From positions 32,699-96,698 of the IMG/VR virus record IMGVR_UViG_3300045125_000089: a DNA stretch of 64,000 bases; one strand, given 5' to 3'. The translations under genes and the position numbers were made by a program. Origin of the DNA: a virus. The notes beneath the pieces were generated by a model that saw nothing but the letters and a program-made list of their open reading frames with translations, had not been told where the DNA came from and made no database searches. Of the stretch, positions 45,773 to 55,995 are shown piece by piece. Position 1 is the stretch's first letter; the number at the start of each line of letters is the position of its first letter.

Positions 45773-47000
45773 TTAAAACTCCATATAAATTCCAAGCGGA
45801 ACTTTTTGTAGAGTTTCTTGTAGGCGTGCGGCTTCTTCTGCTCTTAGTTCCATCTGTGCCTTGCGTCCGGTTGCTTCCAAGTTTTCTCTAAGTTGAGTGA
45901 CTAGGTCTGTTTTTTCTGTAGCGGCTTCTTGTCTTAGTTCTGCACCGTCGAGTGTTACTTCTGCGCCTGGTATAGGTATGCTGCTATATTTTTGGCGAAT
46001 GGCACCAAGAACTTCCTTACATAACGCAAGAAAGTATTTGCGTATCCATTGTCTACCTACGCTGTTTATGCTGCCATATGGTATGACATTATATGGTACA
46101 TTGCTATAATCTCCAATCACAGGAGAAGATACAGCAGAACCAGAAGCGTTGTAATAAGAACCCGAGCCGCTAATACCTTGAGCATCTCTTTCATTTTTTA
46201 CTAAGTATTGAAAATACATCCTAAAATCGTATGTCGGAATAGGAAATAGTTTTATTTTGTTGTTTATTAATTCAAAACTCCAAGCAGATTTACGCACAAG
46301 GTCATTGAACTCAATGGCCTGCATACGCAACAAATCTTCAAATATAGGAGTCATCAAAAATTGTGTAGCAGGAGAATATCCAGCAAATCCCATTTCATTC
46401 AGTACGTTGCTATAACTCATACCCGTCATGCTGAATGGGTCATAGATACGTGCAGCAGCAGGACTCATTTCATGGAATATTCTGCGTATTTCAATGCGGT
46501 TATAACTTTCGCTTACATCTCCCCACAATGATTGCAGGTCATATGTTTGAGTTCCTTGTTTCGCATCAATATATCCTTTTTTCCAATCTACATTTCCGCC
46601 AACACCAAATTCTGTTCCATATCCTTCTGCGATTTTTATCAACTGAGGAAGCCCGCTTGCAGCAACATTTGTTTGTGTAATATTTGTGCTGGTAGATGTG
46701 CCTTGTAGCACGCCGATATTATTACGAATATTGAACTGATTTACTTGAGCACTATATTCATACACCGCTTCTTCAAAGCACGCATAAAAATTTACATCAA
46801 TCATTTCTATGTCTGTGATAGGATAGCCTAATCTTGTTGCTGCCCATTTTGCTGCCGCAGGCGCAGTCTTTTTGAAATATAGGGTCGGCTTCAAAAAAGC
46901 CAAATGGTGTAAGTCCGCTACCAGAAGTTATAGCGGAACCAGAACCTGGCCAGCGAACTCTATCAGAATCGACATTATAAATAATCGAAGTGTCAGCCAT
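45773..47000 (-). CDS. Neck / virion structural protein (T4 gp13-like by position), one frame break
   Basis: The start at 47000 has a strong GGAGG site nine bases upstream. It reads MADTSIIYNVDSDRVRWPGS and LTPFGFFEADPIFQK, then shifts near 46880 into a clean 376-codon frame with YPITDIEMIDVNFYACFEEA, YGTEFGVGGNVDWKKGYIDA, RMQAIEFNDLVRKSAWSFEL and INNKIKLFPIPTYDFRMYFQ. A helical C-terminus follows (EVLGAIRQKYSSIPIPGAEV, TLDGAELRQEAATEKTDLVT). Close relatives occur beside neck genes in aquatic T4-like phages. It probably sits at the head-tail junction. Mostly intact. Confidence 0.7.
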
Positions 47001-47016
47001 TGTTTTTTTCCTCCAC

Positions 47017-47852
47017 TTAATAGCTAATCCCCTTTTTACGTTGTGATATCTTTTGGTTTTGCACGCATATATTATCAGATATAGTTTTTAAATAGGTCTC
47101 AAATTCGTTTTTCTGTCATTTTTGCCAGTCGGATGTACATATCTGTTCTCTTAATAGAAATTTTTCTTTTACGTCCTCCCGTTGAAATGTATGCTCACAT
47201 CCATATTTTTTCATTAAATTATTTTCATCTTTTCGTTGATATCGTGAGATTTTCTTGGGTTGTCTACACCATATCGTTCAATCAATGATTTTTTTGATTT
47301 TCTTTTGCGACATTTGATTGTAAACTACACTTTACTCCAAACTTTTTTAAATTTGTATTTTCTACTTTATTTCGTATTTCTGGTGAAGACCCGTTTTTAC
47401 ACCATACAAATTCATTATAGTGGCGTCGTTTTTCTACTACGGATTTTATTTTGAAGTTATGATTTACTCCATATTTTGCCACAAAATACATTTCTCTATG
47501 GAGTTTTATTTTGTAAATATCTACACACCCTTTTCCGATGGCGGCATTAGCCCAAGATTTTCGGTGCAATATCCTACCATTGACTTTTGATTCCCATAAA
47601 ACCGCATCCTTGTGATCGGAAAACGTCCATCTAAGTTTCACATCAAACGCCGATGGATTTTTTGTAAGCAGCCTTGAATACACCAGATGAAAAATATTTA
47701 TATCCAAAATCTTCTAATGCGGACAATCCCAACCTGACATTTCCATATCTCACCCCGTGATACTGTAACCCATCCGATTTTCTAGTAATGGTGTACGTAT
47801 AAGGTAAAACCTCGGAAAATCTCTTTGTTCGCTTTATTGATGTATCTGCCAT
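47017..47852 (-). CDS. Putative homing endonuclease with repeated KYGV-type DNA-binding motifs, frame-broken
   Basis: The start at 47852 reads MADTSIKRTKRFSEVLPYTY, then TITRKSDGLQYHGVRYGNVR. After one indel near 47660 it continues LRWTFSDHKDAVLWESKVNG and HREMYFVAKYGVNHNFKIK. Then come three spaced helix-turn-helix-like repeats of the 'NLKKYGVxxxxQS' class: KKFGVKCSLQS, ERYGVDNPRKS and KKYGCEHTFQR. Those repeats are a hallmark of phage homing endonucleases; the N-terminal segment could be the nuclease part but its family is not certain. It is a free-standing gene wedged between the neck gene and the lysis genes. The ending near 47017 is reconstructed. Confidence 0.6.
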
Positions 47853-47945
47853 ATTATTATATAAATATATCCATACCCGCTAAATGAGATAGGTATAAAT
47901 TATAATATTAGAATAGATACAAAGTCTGTTATATATTTATATAGT
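47853..47945. promoter_or_regulatory. Divergent A/T-rich promoter region
   Basis: This 93-base gap separates the minus-strand endonuclease from the plus-strand endolysin. It holds TATATTTATATA-type sequence in the sense direction of each gene: 47857-47869 for the minus strand and 47931-47943 for the plus strand. It must contain the start signals for both directions. No Shine-Dalgarno is visible before the endolysin ATG. Confidence 0.5.
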
Positions 47946-48605
47946 ATGATAAAACTCAAAGATATACTGGTTAAGCACAAGATAATAAAGAAGATATTGG
48001 CGACGTACAACCAGCAGATGTCAAGTTTGTAGTACCACCTGCTCAGATGGCATATGCCAAAGCAGCCGCAGATGGAGCAGGCAAGCCATATACCAGACCA
48101 GATATTGATTTTACAGGCACAGGAGATGAAGGATTGCTGATTACAAGAGCAATGAATATAATAAAGGCATTTGAAAATAGCGTAAATAATCCAAGAGGCG
48201 GATTTGATAAAAAGTCAAAAAAATGGTTTCCGCACAAAAGTTTAGAAGGCGGCTCAGATACTATAGCATATGGCCATAAAATACTACGCGGCGAAGACTT
48301 TAGCAAGGGTATAACAGATAGTGAAGCAGAACGCCTGTTAGAGAAAGATATACGCGAAAAAATAAAGCTGGCCAAGTCCAAGATGAAAAACTTTGATGGT
48401 ATGCCGCTAACAATAAAACTTGCAGTAATAAACGCATTATTTAGAGGCGATATGAGGACCAAAAACAATGAGATTATTATCTCAAAATAAGTTTGCAGAT
48501 GCTGCAAGAGAATATCTTAATCACGCAGAATATAGGTCAACCAGAAATGTTGGTGTAAAAAAACGAATGGATTGGAATTATAATGTCTTGCGGGCAGCAG
48601 GATAA
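47946..48605 (+). CDS. Endolysin (T4-lysozyme-like muramidase), two frame breaks
   Basis: Cleaves peptidoglycan for host lysis. The start at 47946 (MIKLKDILVKHKI) shifts near 47985 into DVQPADVKFVVPPAQMAYAK. The catalytic part is in a clean frame: INIIKAFENS-like helix, then KKWFPHKSLEGGSDTIAYGH, which preserves the E...D..T.GYGH pattern of lysozyme-type glycoside hydrolases. FSKGITDSEAERLLEKDI and LTIKLAVINALFRGDM follow. A slip near 48460 leads to FADAAREYLNHAEYRSTRNV and GVKKRMDWNYNVLRAAG. One of only two plus-strand genes in the window. The family fits a single-domain phage lysozyme of about 215 residues. Confidence 0.75.
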
Positions 48606-48641
48606 AATGTATTGACAATATAAATTGATAATATAAAGTAT

Positions 48642-48893
48642 ATGAGTATGAAAAAACTAATCTCCACAATGTTGTTGACAGTAACATTATTTTTGACTGG
48701 ATGCGTGTCCACTGGATATGTTCGCGAATCGTCTGCCACGGTTTATAAAGTATATGACCCTTTGCAACCTGTTGTAGTATACCCAGAATATTATTACTAT
48801 TATCCAACATATTATACTCCACCAATGTATATTCATTGGAGATTTGATATTGGTAGAGGATGGGCGCATCACCACCATAGAGGAAGAAGATAA
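48642..48893 (+). CDS. Small lipoprotein (83 aa), possible lysis or surface-exclusion factor
   Basis: The N-terminus MSMKKLISTMLLTVTLFLTG is a signal peptide ending in a lipobox, LTGC, with the lipidated Cys at residue 21. The mature part is only about 63 residues. It is rich in Tyr and Pro (VVVYPEYYYYYPTYYTPP), with a C-terminal GWAHHHHRGRR. It follows the endolysin by 36 bases in the same direction and ends at a terminator, so the two form a small operon. It could be an outer-membrane spanin subunit or a superinfection-exclusion lipoprotein. The lipobox is seen; the role is a guess from context. Confidence 0.7.
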   Translation: MSMKKLISTMLLTVTLFLTGCVSTGYVRESSATVYKVYDPLQPVVVYPEYYYYYPTYYTPPMYIHWRFDIGRGWAHHHHRGRR

Positions 48894-48906
48894 TATAAAA
48901 AATATG

Positions 48907-48930
48907 CCCCCGATTTTTCGGGGGTTTTTT
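48907..48930 (+). terminator. Rho-independent terminator
   Basis: A CCCCCGA / TCGGGGG stem with a T-rich loop is followed by TTTTTT on the plus strand, just after the lipoprotein stop. The opposite strand also has a T-run beyond the stem, so it may also end the minus-strand endonuclease transcript. Confidence 0.9.
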
Positions 48931-49676
48931 ATTTCAACTTTCTTTTATGATATTTCACTGTTGTGGTTGAAACGCCATACTTTTCAGATATCTGAATATT
49001 GGTCAACAATCCGCAATTCAAATCATTATAAAACTCTTCTTTGTTTTCTTTCAACAATTTTCTGCCATCACTTACTTTCTTTCCTCTGTCATCTTCAACT
49101 TTCACCTTCTTGCCCTTCAAGCCATTATCATATACATAATTGATGTTTCTGTTTGATAGCATCTCACGACGTTCATTGTATTTAGCATTGCCAATATCAT
49201 CGCCATATTTAGCAACAAACCATTCAAGTGTATATCTGCCAATTGCACGTTGTTTTTGTTTGCTAATGGCAATATCGCTGTGATGTTTTCCAAACATACC
49301 GTTGTTTTCTCCACCGTTCCATATTTTCATCTTTTTCTCGGATTTGTTCTTTGTTTGGATTGTTGGAGAAATTGTCGCCACCCAATGCGGTTTTTTCCTA
49401 TGTTATAACCAATGGATTTGAACGGCTTGTAGTGTATCAAGATAATACTGTTCACGATCTACACAGCGTTCTGGAGAACATTCTTCAAGAATTATAAATG
49501 AAAAGTTCCGCTCGCTATATTTGTTCCAAGAACGTTGCAGGATAATATTAACGTGCTTGTTATTTTTTAGCATCATTTTAGTGCTCAATGAACCGTTGTT
49601 CGATATCTTTAGAAGAGCCTATGTAGAATTTTCCATTGGCTTGATTTGTTATTTTGTATACTCCAGATTTTTTCAT
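48929..49676 (-). CDS. GIY-YIG homing endonuclease, frame-broken
   Basis: A free-standing mobile endonuclease. The start at 49676 reads MKKSGVYKITNQANGKFYIG, then SSKDIEQRFIEH: the GVYKI...KFYIG pair is the GIY-YIG catalytic core. After shifts come LQRSWNKYSERNFSFIILEE and CVDREQYYLDTLQ, the second half of the catalytic domain with its conserved Glu. The clean C-terminal frame has WNGGENNGMFGKHHSDIAIS, a NUMOD3-type DNA-binding motif, and LTNIQISEKYGVSTTTVKYH, a helix-turn-helix. It lies directly downstream of the capsid gene terminator, a typical place for a homing gene to target the neighbouring essential gene. Confidence 0.75.
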
Positions 49677-49724
49677 ATATGGATAAATATTACCGTAAAA
49701 CCCTAAAGTATCAAAAATTTAGAT

Positions 49725-49755
49725 AAAAAAAGAACCGACCTTTCGGTCGGTTCTT
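49725..49755 (-). terminator. Rho-independent terminator after the major capsid gene
   Basis: A perfect 10-bp stem (AGAACCGACC / GGTCGGTTCT) with a four-base loop is followed on the minus strand by a run of T. It lies 29 bases past the capsid gene stop and separates it from the GIY-YIG gene. Confidence 0.9.
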
Positions 49756-49783
49756 TGTAGTTTTCCCTCTAAGAGGCGAAGTA

Positions 49784-51408
49784 TTAAACTTCGTTGAGGT
49801 TGCCAATGACGATTTTGCCGTAAAATTCGGGCCTGATCATCTTTTTGGCATAACGTGTCATCACGCCACGGCGTGGTGTGAAGTTCACTGGGTCGTACAC
49901 CAATGGTGTCTGAATCAGTGGGATGTATGGAGCGTAATACAGCGCCGGTTTCTACGAAGTTGCTTCCACGGAAACCAACCAACATAACGTTGTCGGTCAT
50001 CATTGCATGGGTTCTTGTAAACGGTCCAGCGGTTGCTTAGAGCACCAACCTTGGCAACACCCATTGCGAACTTGGCTTGGTCGCCGTCCGTGTTGGTTGT
50101 GGCCCAGGAATGCTTTCGATGATGGTAGCAACGTCTGGGCTGCAAACCAGGAAGTTTGCACCACCACGCAGGGTCAACTGGTGGATCTTGTTGCTGACCT
50201 TCTGAATCTTGTTACCCAATGTCTGGAGCCAGGTGCTCTTGACATAGGCGGTACGGTTAGCAGCGGTGTCTGCGAACAAGCCGGTTGCGGCGTTGTATTC
50301 AGAACCGATACGAGCGGACCAGAATTCAGTTGTTACTGCTGGAGCATTGACGAGCAACATGTCACAAGTTTCTAGGTCGATTTCCATCGATACGTACTCA
50401 GATAGAAGAGCAGTTAGCTCTGCTTCTGCGTCAATCGAGTGGTAAGCGTTCAAGTCCTGCGCCAATTCTGGTGTCCAGACGGCCTTTAGCTTACGGGTCT
50501 TAGCAACGATAGCTTCAGACTTCAGCTCTAGGTTTACTTCTGGAATACCAACGTCGGCGTATAGACCTGAAGTGCCAGCGCCCGCTGAGGCTGCTGTGCT
50601 TCGAAGTCGCCACTGGCTATTGTCGGCTGGTTGCTTGTGATAAGCGACCAATGCATTTCCGCTGATTCCAGAACCAGAAACGCGAAGATTACGCTATTGC
50701 CGGAAACAGTGGTGAATGCTGGGTAGAAATCAACGATACCAGAACCAGAAACGGTGAACGCACGAGCGCCATTGGCGTCGAAGTTTGTTCCGCTCAAGGA
50801 GACGGTAACAGACTGAATCTTGCCAGCAGCTAGCGAAGCGCTTAGGTCGGTGTTGAAGTTGATGTCTTCCCATGCTGGACCATTTGCTGTGCTGGTAGGG
50901 CCGAGTTGTAGCAGCAACGGTTGTTGTCTGGTCATTGATGGTATAACCGAAACGGCCTTGGCCATATGACCATTGACTGCGCTGTCGGTTGAACCTAGCT
51001 TGGTTCCTGTACCACCGAATAGCGAGTTACCGCTGAAAGATGGCTTGCCTGCTGGTCGGTACCATACTTGAAGTCTAGATAGAATACTAGACCAGATGGT
51101 AGATTCATTGGCTGTACGCTAACGAATTCCTTGGCAGCAATTTCAGCGAAAACACGGCGAACTAGTGGCAATGCAACACCGGCCCATTGTTCTGAGCTTG
51201 TGGTTGTACCAGTACAGAGTAGCTTCGTCGATTAGTTGTTTAGCCTGATTTTCCAGAAGAATGGACATGTGTGACTTTTCCATGTCGCCCTCTGATGCCT
51301 TCTAGAAGACCAGTCTTTTCCCACTTGGACACAAGTCCACGGGTTTCGGAGCATGGGCTTAACCATTGGATTGGTTGTCTCGGTTAGTAGTGTTTTGATA
51401 TCTGACAT
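49784..51408 (-). CDS. Major capsid protein (T4 gp23-like), frame-broken
   Basis: Forms the head shell. The start at 51408 (MSDIKTLLTETTNPMVKPML) has AAAGGA upstream. Then come SILLENQAKQLIDEA-type sequence, VALPLVRRVFAEIAAKEFVS and VQPMNLPSGLVFYLDFKYG, all diagnostic of gp23. A middle insertion-type region follows (FTVSGSGIVDFYPAFTTVSG). The clean frame 50037-50651 has LKSEAIVAKTRKLKAVWTPE, LAQDLNAYHSIDAEAELTAL and TWLQTLGNKIQKVSNKIHQL. It ends TDNVMLVGFRGSNF and YAKKMIRPEFYGKIVIGNLN. About 540 residues against 521 in T4. Several indels, mainly in the N-terminal third and near 49930-50010. It is G+C-richer than its surroundings. The prohead protease should trim its N-terminus; the exact site was not identified. 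Confidence 0.85.
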
Positions 51409-51440
51409 AATTTTTCCTTTATTAAGGTTTGATTGTTGAT

Positions 51441-52794
51441 TTATGAACGAATACCGGCGAGCTTCTTGAAGCGGTTTGCCATATCGGCACCTTCCGAGAT
51501 AACTGCTGGTTTTGTTGGTTTGGTTGATGCAACCGGTTTTACTGGCTAAAGACCTTCGGTGATGGTCTTGACGGTAGTTGATGCCTTCTTTACAGGAGCA
51601 GCTTCCTTCTTGCCACCGAAACTAAATGATTCAGCCAATGTAGCGTAAACTGAGCTTGGCTTCACGAACAGACTTCGTTGAGGTCAAACGATTCGATTAC
51701 CTTTGAGTTTCATGCTCGTTGTTCAAGTTAGCTTGTTTGAACAATTTGTTCGTATATAGCGACTTGGCGTTGAGCAAGGTTTACTTCATTGTTGCGGTCC
51801 CGTAGATGCTCGTAACAGCGCTACGGTATTCTGCTAGTTCCTTCTTACAACGAAATGTTTTCATTGATGACGGACTCGTTGGTTTCATCGCCTTGTCATC
51901 ATCGTGCTTTTTACAGCCTTTTCGGCTTTTTCTTTTTTGGTACTTGGCTGGGGCCCAGGAGGAAGTTTACCTTCATCTACTTCCATCTTTTTCTTCTTCT
52001 TTTTCTTCCTTGTCTTCGCCTTCGGACAGAAGTTCATCTAGGTTGATTTCTTCATCTTCTCCACCAGCAGCTTCCATTGGAGCGGCCCATTTCTTCCATT
52101 CCAACTTCGTTTACTGTGGATTCTAGTTCTTTCAAGATTTCATCTAGAGATTCTTCGGTGATTTCTTCTTCGCCTTCTTCCAATGCAACTTGGTCATTAT
52201 CTGGACCTTGTGGGTCTTGTGTTTTATGACCAGCGGTTGTCTTGGTATGGTCGTCAGAAGCATTTTCTGTTGCTTTTGTAGCAGGAAGTGATCCCTTAGT
52301 TGATAGGCTTGTGTCTTTCACAACCATGTTCTTGCCTGGATCTCTCTGTCTTGTGACCCTTAGTGGTCTTCTTATAATCACCGGAGCAGCCTTGTCGCCT
52401 GCTTGGATGTTTGATGTGGCAAGAGTTGGATCCAATTCGGCGCCGATTGTGCCACTGGATTGCTTCTTCGTCCATTTCTTCTTCGGTCATTTCTGCTTCA
52501 GGAGCAGGAGCAGCTTCTGGGGCTGGAGCAGCTTCAGGAGCAGGAGCAGCGGCCATCATAGCAGCATCTTGTGCTGCATCGGCGTCGAGCTTCTGGGGCT
52601 GGGGCGGCTGGTGTTTCGTCGGCTACTGGAAGTGGTTCTTCACCTTCGACTTCATTGCGTAGCTTTTTCGGCCAACTATGCTTTGAATCTTTGAGTTGTG
52701 AATGCTTCTTCCAATGCAGCCTTGGCGTTAGCAAGGGCGGTAGCACGTACTGCCTTTGCGTCTGCAATAGCTTGTTTTAATAGATCTGCGACAT
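51441..52794 (-). CDS. Prohead scaffolding/core protein (T4 gp22-like), heavily frame-broken
   Basis: Directly upstream of the capsid gene, where the major scaffold gene lies in T4-type phages. The start at 52794 gives MSQIY, then KQAIADAKAVRATALANAKA and ALEEAFTTQ. The middle is extremely acidic and low-complexity (PEAEMTEEEMDEEAIQW, VALEEGEEEITEESLDEILK, ELESTVNEVGMEE) with long charged helices. The end reads GADMANRFKKLAGIRS. Acidic helical proteins of this size, cleaved and expelled during maturation, are typical scaffolds. The call rests on position and composition. Indels are frequent; the Glu/Ala-rich stretch around 52500-52600 also reads open in other frames. Confidence 0.6.
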
Positions 52795-52936
52795 AATAGT
52801 TTTATCTTTGTTGTTGATGAAACTATTAAGAGTTTCAAGAAAGTTGATTTAGTACTCGCATCAAAGAATGATGCATTTTATAATAAATAAATATATACGT
52901 ATTTACAAAAAATATAAAATATTTTAACTTTTTATA

Positions 52937-53402
52937 TTATTTGAGCTTTGAAACTGCGGCTTGACCTTCTTGTAAATCTTTGATTTCAAAGTATCTGTTT
53001 AGCTTAGAACCCATATCTTCATACAAACCTCTCATACGGCTTTCTAATACGTGAGCTTCCATAGCATACTTTTTTGAATTCTTCGCTGCATTTTGCTAGT
53101 TCTTTCATGTTACGCTCTGGCATAACTTTATCAAACCAAGCATCATCTGCTTCATTTTTCTGGCGAGAATCCAGTTCATTGGCCAAAAGCTTTTGTGCGT
53201 TAGATGCAACTTCACCAAGCTTATGTGCTAGTTCCATCAAACTTACTTCACGATGCAATGCCTTGCCATATTCATTATAATGACCAATGGCTTCTAATGC
53301 AGCTTTCTTTTCTTCAACAGACCAAGCAGCTTCTTGATGAACACCTGCGTCTATTTTTGTGTCAATACCTTCAAGTAAATTTCTTAGTTTTAGTACATTC
53401 AT
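52937..53402 (-). CDS. Conserved head-module protein (about 155 aa), one frame break
   Basis: The start at 53402 reads MNVLKLRNLLEGIDTKIDAG, then AAWSVEEKKAALEAIGHYNE, HREVSLMELAHKLGEVASNA and AWFDKVMPERNMKELAKCSE. One base is lost near 53070; the protein then continues HVLESRMRGLYEDMGSKLNR and ends SKLK at 52937. It is almost entirely helical and charged, consistent with a core or scaffold component. No enzymatic motif was found. Lies 142 bases upstream of the scaffold start, with an A/T-rich gap between. Confidence 0.65.
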
Positions 53403-53414
53403 AATTTTAATATT

Positions 53415-54136
53415 TTAAGCGGCTGGTTCTTCTTCAGTAGTTTCTGGCTGTTTTGTAGCCAGTGTTTTCATGCTGAAATCAATTCTGGCATACCTGGTAT
53501 AGTCATATATGTAACAACGTCTTCAGAAAATGCATCCATATCTTCTGGCGTTTGTACTTTTAGTTTATCAACAAGTTCTCCTGCAAGAGCATCAATGGTA
53601 TTTGATTTAAATGCGTGGTCTAGTACTTTACCAAGAAGAAATTGAGTACCACCAGAAGAACCTATTTTTACATACTTGTGCTTTTTAAGTTCTTTTTCTG
53701 CTTGTTCTTTTTCTGCCTTGGCTTTTTCTAATTCAGCTTTTGCTTTGGTAGCGTCTGCCTTTGCTTGTTCAGCTTCGTCTCCCACCAGCATCTGCACCGG
53801 CATCTGCTGGGGCTTTTTCGGCACCTGCTTTAGGCGCAGCATCCGCTTTATCGGCTGGCTTTGCTCCTGCCTTTGGCGCTTGTTCAGTCGCACCAGTATC
53901 TTTGGCTTTTCATCGGCTCCTCCTAACGGCGGTAAATCTCCACCAGTTTCATCCGCAGCAGGTTCTCCTGCTAGTGCGTCTTGTTTCTTTTCGTCTTGTT
54001 CTTTTTTGACGCTCTTCTTTTTTCTGGCTTCGTATATAGTTTCCCAACTCAAGTCATTCAATCTATACTTGTTTGCATTGCTTGATATTTCAGACAATAT
54101 CTGCTTGAGATATGGGTTATTATTTTTGTTATTCAT
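53415..54136 (-). CDS. Coiled-coil head-module protein (about 240 aa), frame-broken
   Basis: The start at 54136 reads MNNKNNNPYLKQILSEISSN, YRLNDLSWETIYEARKKKSV and an acidic stretch (EPAADETGGDLPPLG). An Ala/Lys/Pro-rich linker (53770-53930) is broken by indels. A strong coiled coil follows (AKADATKAKAELEKAKAEKE, QAEKELKKHKYVKIG), then a folded C-terminus with GTQFLLGKVLDHAFKSNTID and MDAFSEDVVTYMTIPGMPEL. One slip near 53470 leads to KTLATKQPETTEEEPAA. Probably a prohead core component; the role is inferred from place and coiled-coil character. Confidence 0.6.
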
Positions 54137-54169
54137 ATAATATAAATATATACGAGGTATTATAAAATG

Positions 54170-54812
54170 TTATCGCTTTTTACGTAACAATCCTTTATCC
54201 AATAGAAATTCCAACCAGAAACGTCGGAACGTTCCCACTCTCTTGAAAGTCGAGGGTCATCCAAAAGTTGTTGCATATATTGGCTGTTCATGTCTATATC
54301 GCATTCGCTATATTTTTTGATATTTTTCATTTTCTCTCAACGCAATCTCGTTCAGCTTGGCTTCAAGCATATCATCTGGCTGACCATATTTAGCATCGTG
54401 TTCAGCACGTAATACATCAAGTACTTTTCTGTATAATGCATACTTTTGTGGTTTTGCTCATGGATTTCCACATTTGTACTATTTTTGGACTTAGTTTTGA
54501 GTTGGGAGATTGCATTACGTTATCTGCAAAATCGTAAGAATCAATATTAACTGGAGCATCAGTGCCTTTATATTCCATCCATTCTGTAGCTTTTTTTGCG
54601 AGCAAGTTTACCAACTTATCGGTTGCTGGTGTTGCGGCTTTTGTCATTTCATTTGTTGTATTTTGCATAGTATTTGATGAGTTGTTTTCGTTTTTAGGTC
54701 TGGTACATTTGCGTGTAGTGCCGCTAGATATTTACTTACTGGTCCTTTTGTACATCCTACTTTTTTTCCAGTATCTGCTTTATATACGCATTTGCCTTTC
54801 GCTTTATATGGC
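54170..54812 (-). CDS. Conserved head-module protein (about 214 aa), frame-broken
   Basis: The start at 54812 reads MPYKAKGKCVYKADTGKKVG and CTKGPVSKYLAALHANVPDL. This is a small Cys-containing N-terminal motif common in T4-like phage proteins. After shifts it reads KAATPATDKLVNLLAKKATE, DSYDFADNVMQSPNSKLSPK and VLDVLRAEHDAKYGQPDDML, with DDPRLSREWERSDV-type sequence near the end. Its start lies four bases after the stop of the protease gene. Function unknown. The two Cys residues in the N-terminal motif could bind metal; that is speculative. Confidence 0.55.
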
Positions 54813-54816
54813 ATAA

Positions 54817-55449
54817 GTTTATCTTACTTCTGATAGTATATCACGAATGATGTTTTCTATCTTTAGATATTTGTTGATGTCTTTTGAGTCAACTGATGCA
54901 ATGACTTGACCGCGATTGACGCTTTCGTTGATTGAAGCTGGGTGCCATATATGCACCGCGTGTTGATGGTGAACTTACAAGGTCAAAGCATAATAGTTCA
55001 AAATCATCTTGAACTTCTACGGTGTTTTCGTTCATTTGTCTTACACTACCAAGACCACGGCTGCTGATGCCAAGACGCACATTGTTTTTGATAAGTTCGC
55101 GAGCAATATTACCAGATGGAGTAGTTAGTAGTTCAATCTTACCAACGACTGTATCGCCTTCCCAATGACATTCAACGACATTGTGCGATACATTCTTTAG
55201 ATTGATGATAGAACTATCTGGATGGTCAAGTTCGCCAAGTGCTCTGCGTTCGCTGATAATTTGTTGATATTTTTCAACTTCACGAGCAAGAACTTCTTTT
55301 GGATATACACGACCATTATGATTCTTTTCGCCTGCTTTCTGAAGTGGACCAGACAATACAAGAGGTGCGTTTGGATTTGAACGTGCTTCGTTAAGCATCT
55401 GTGGAGAGATGTCAAATGGTATAAAATCTACTAATAGTTGCTTGCTCAT
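54817..55449 (-). CDS. Prohead core protease (T4 gp21-like), one frame break
   Basis: Serine protease that processes scaffold and capsid proteins during head maturation. The start at 55449 (MSKQLLVDFIPFDISPQMLN) has AAGGA upstream, inside the preceding gene's end. Motifs: GPLQKAGEKNHNGRVYPKEV, ALGELDHPDSS with catalytic His at about residue 76, and RLGISSRGLGSV with the nucleophilic Ser at about 129-130. VEVQDDFELLCFDLVSSPST follows. This is the herpesvirus-type prohead protease fold of gp21. One slip near 54935 leads to INESVNRGQVIASVDSK and IRDILSEVR. About 210 residues, close to T4 gp21 (212). Confidence 0.9.
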
Positions 55450-55452
55450 ATT

Positions 55453-55994
55453 TTATCCTTGTGGAAGTATATTCTTTGCAACAGGTGCTCCTGCTGGCTT
55501 GTTGGTGCTAATGGAACAATGCCACCAACATTCTTCAATCCTGATTGTGGAGCAGTTGCTGTTGTGGCTGGATTTACCTGTACTTGAGAGTCATCAAGAT
55601 AATATTCAGATTGTGATGCATTACCTTCTTTACCTATAAATACAACATAATATTTGTCTTTCATATAACGAGTTTGAATATCACTTACAGTAACAGTATA
55701 TTCTTTTTCAATCTGACCAACACTGCCTTTGGAAGCATTTACAGTTACGGTTTTCTTCAAGAACTGCTTTTTAGTTCTTCGTTGAACTTTTTGACCGCAG
55801 CGTCTTCTTGCTTTTCCAAACCTACCTTGAAGTTTCTGAATGATTGTGAAATATCAACAACATTGCCACTTTGTGATGCTGGCGGAGTTGTGGCAGTAGG
55901 AGCACGGCCCCGGTGACATACCACCGGCGGCAGATGGGTTTGTGCCCCAACTATCTTCATTTAGTATTCTTTTTGCTATGTTGGTAAGGTTCAT
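55453..55994 (-). CDS. Conserved head-module protein (about 180 aa), frame-broken
   Basis: The start at 55994 reads MNLTNIAKRILNEDSWGTNP then SAAGGMSPG. Shifts lead to SGNVVDISQSFRNFKVGLEK, QEDAAVKKFNEELK and, from another frame, TVTVNASKGSVGQIEKEYTV, TVSDIQTRYMKDKYYVVFIG and SEYYLDDSQVQVNP. The end is PAGAPVAKNILPQG at 55453. The C-terminal half looks like a small beta domain. The two frame pieces (55446-55760 and 55757-55960) form one protein, joined at KKFNEELKKQFLKK. Position next to the protease suggests a head role; function unknown. Confidence 0.6.
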
Positions 55995-55995
55995 A

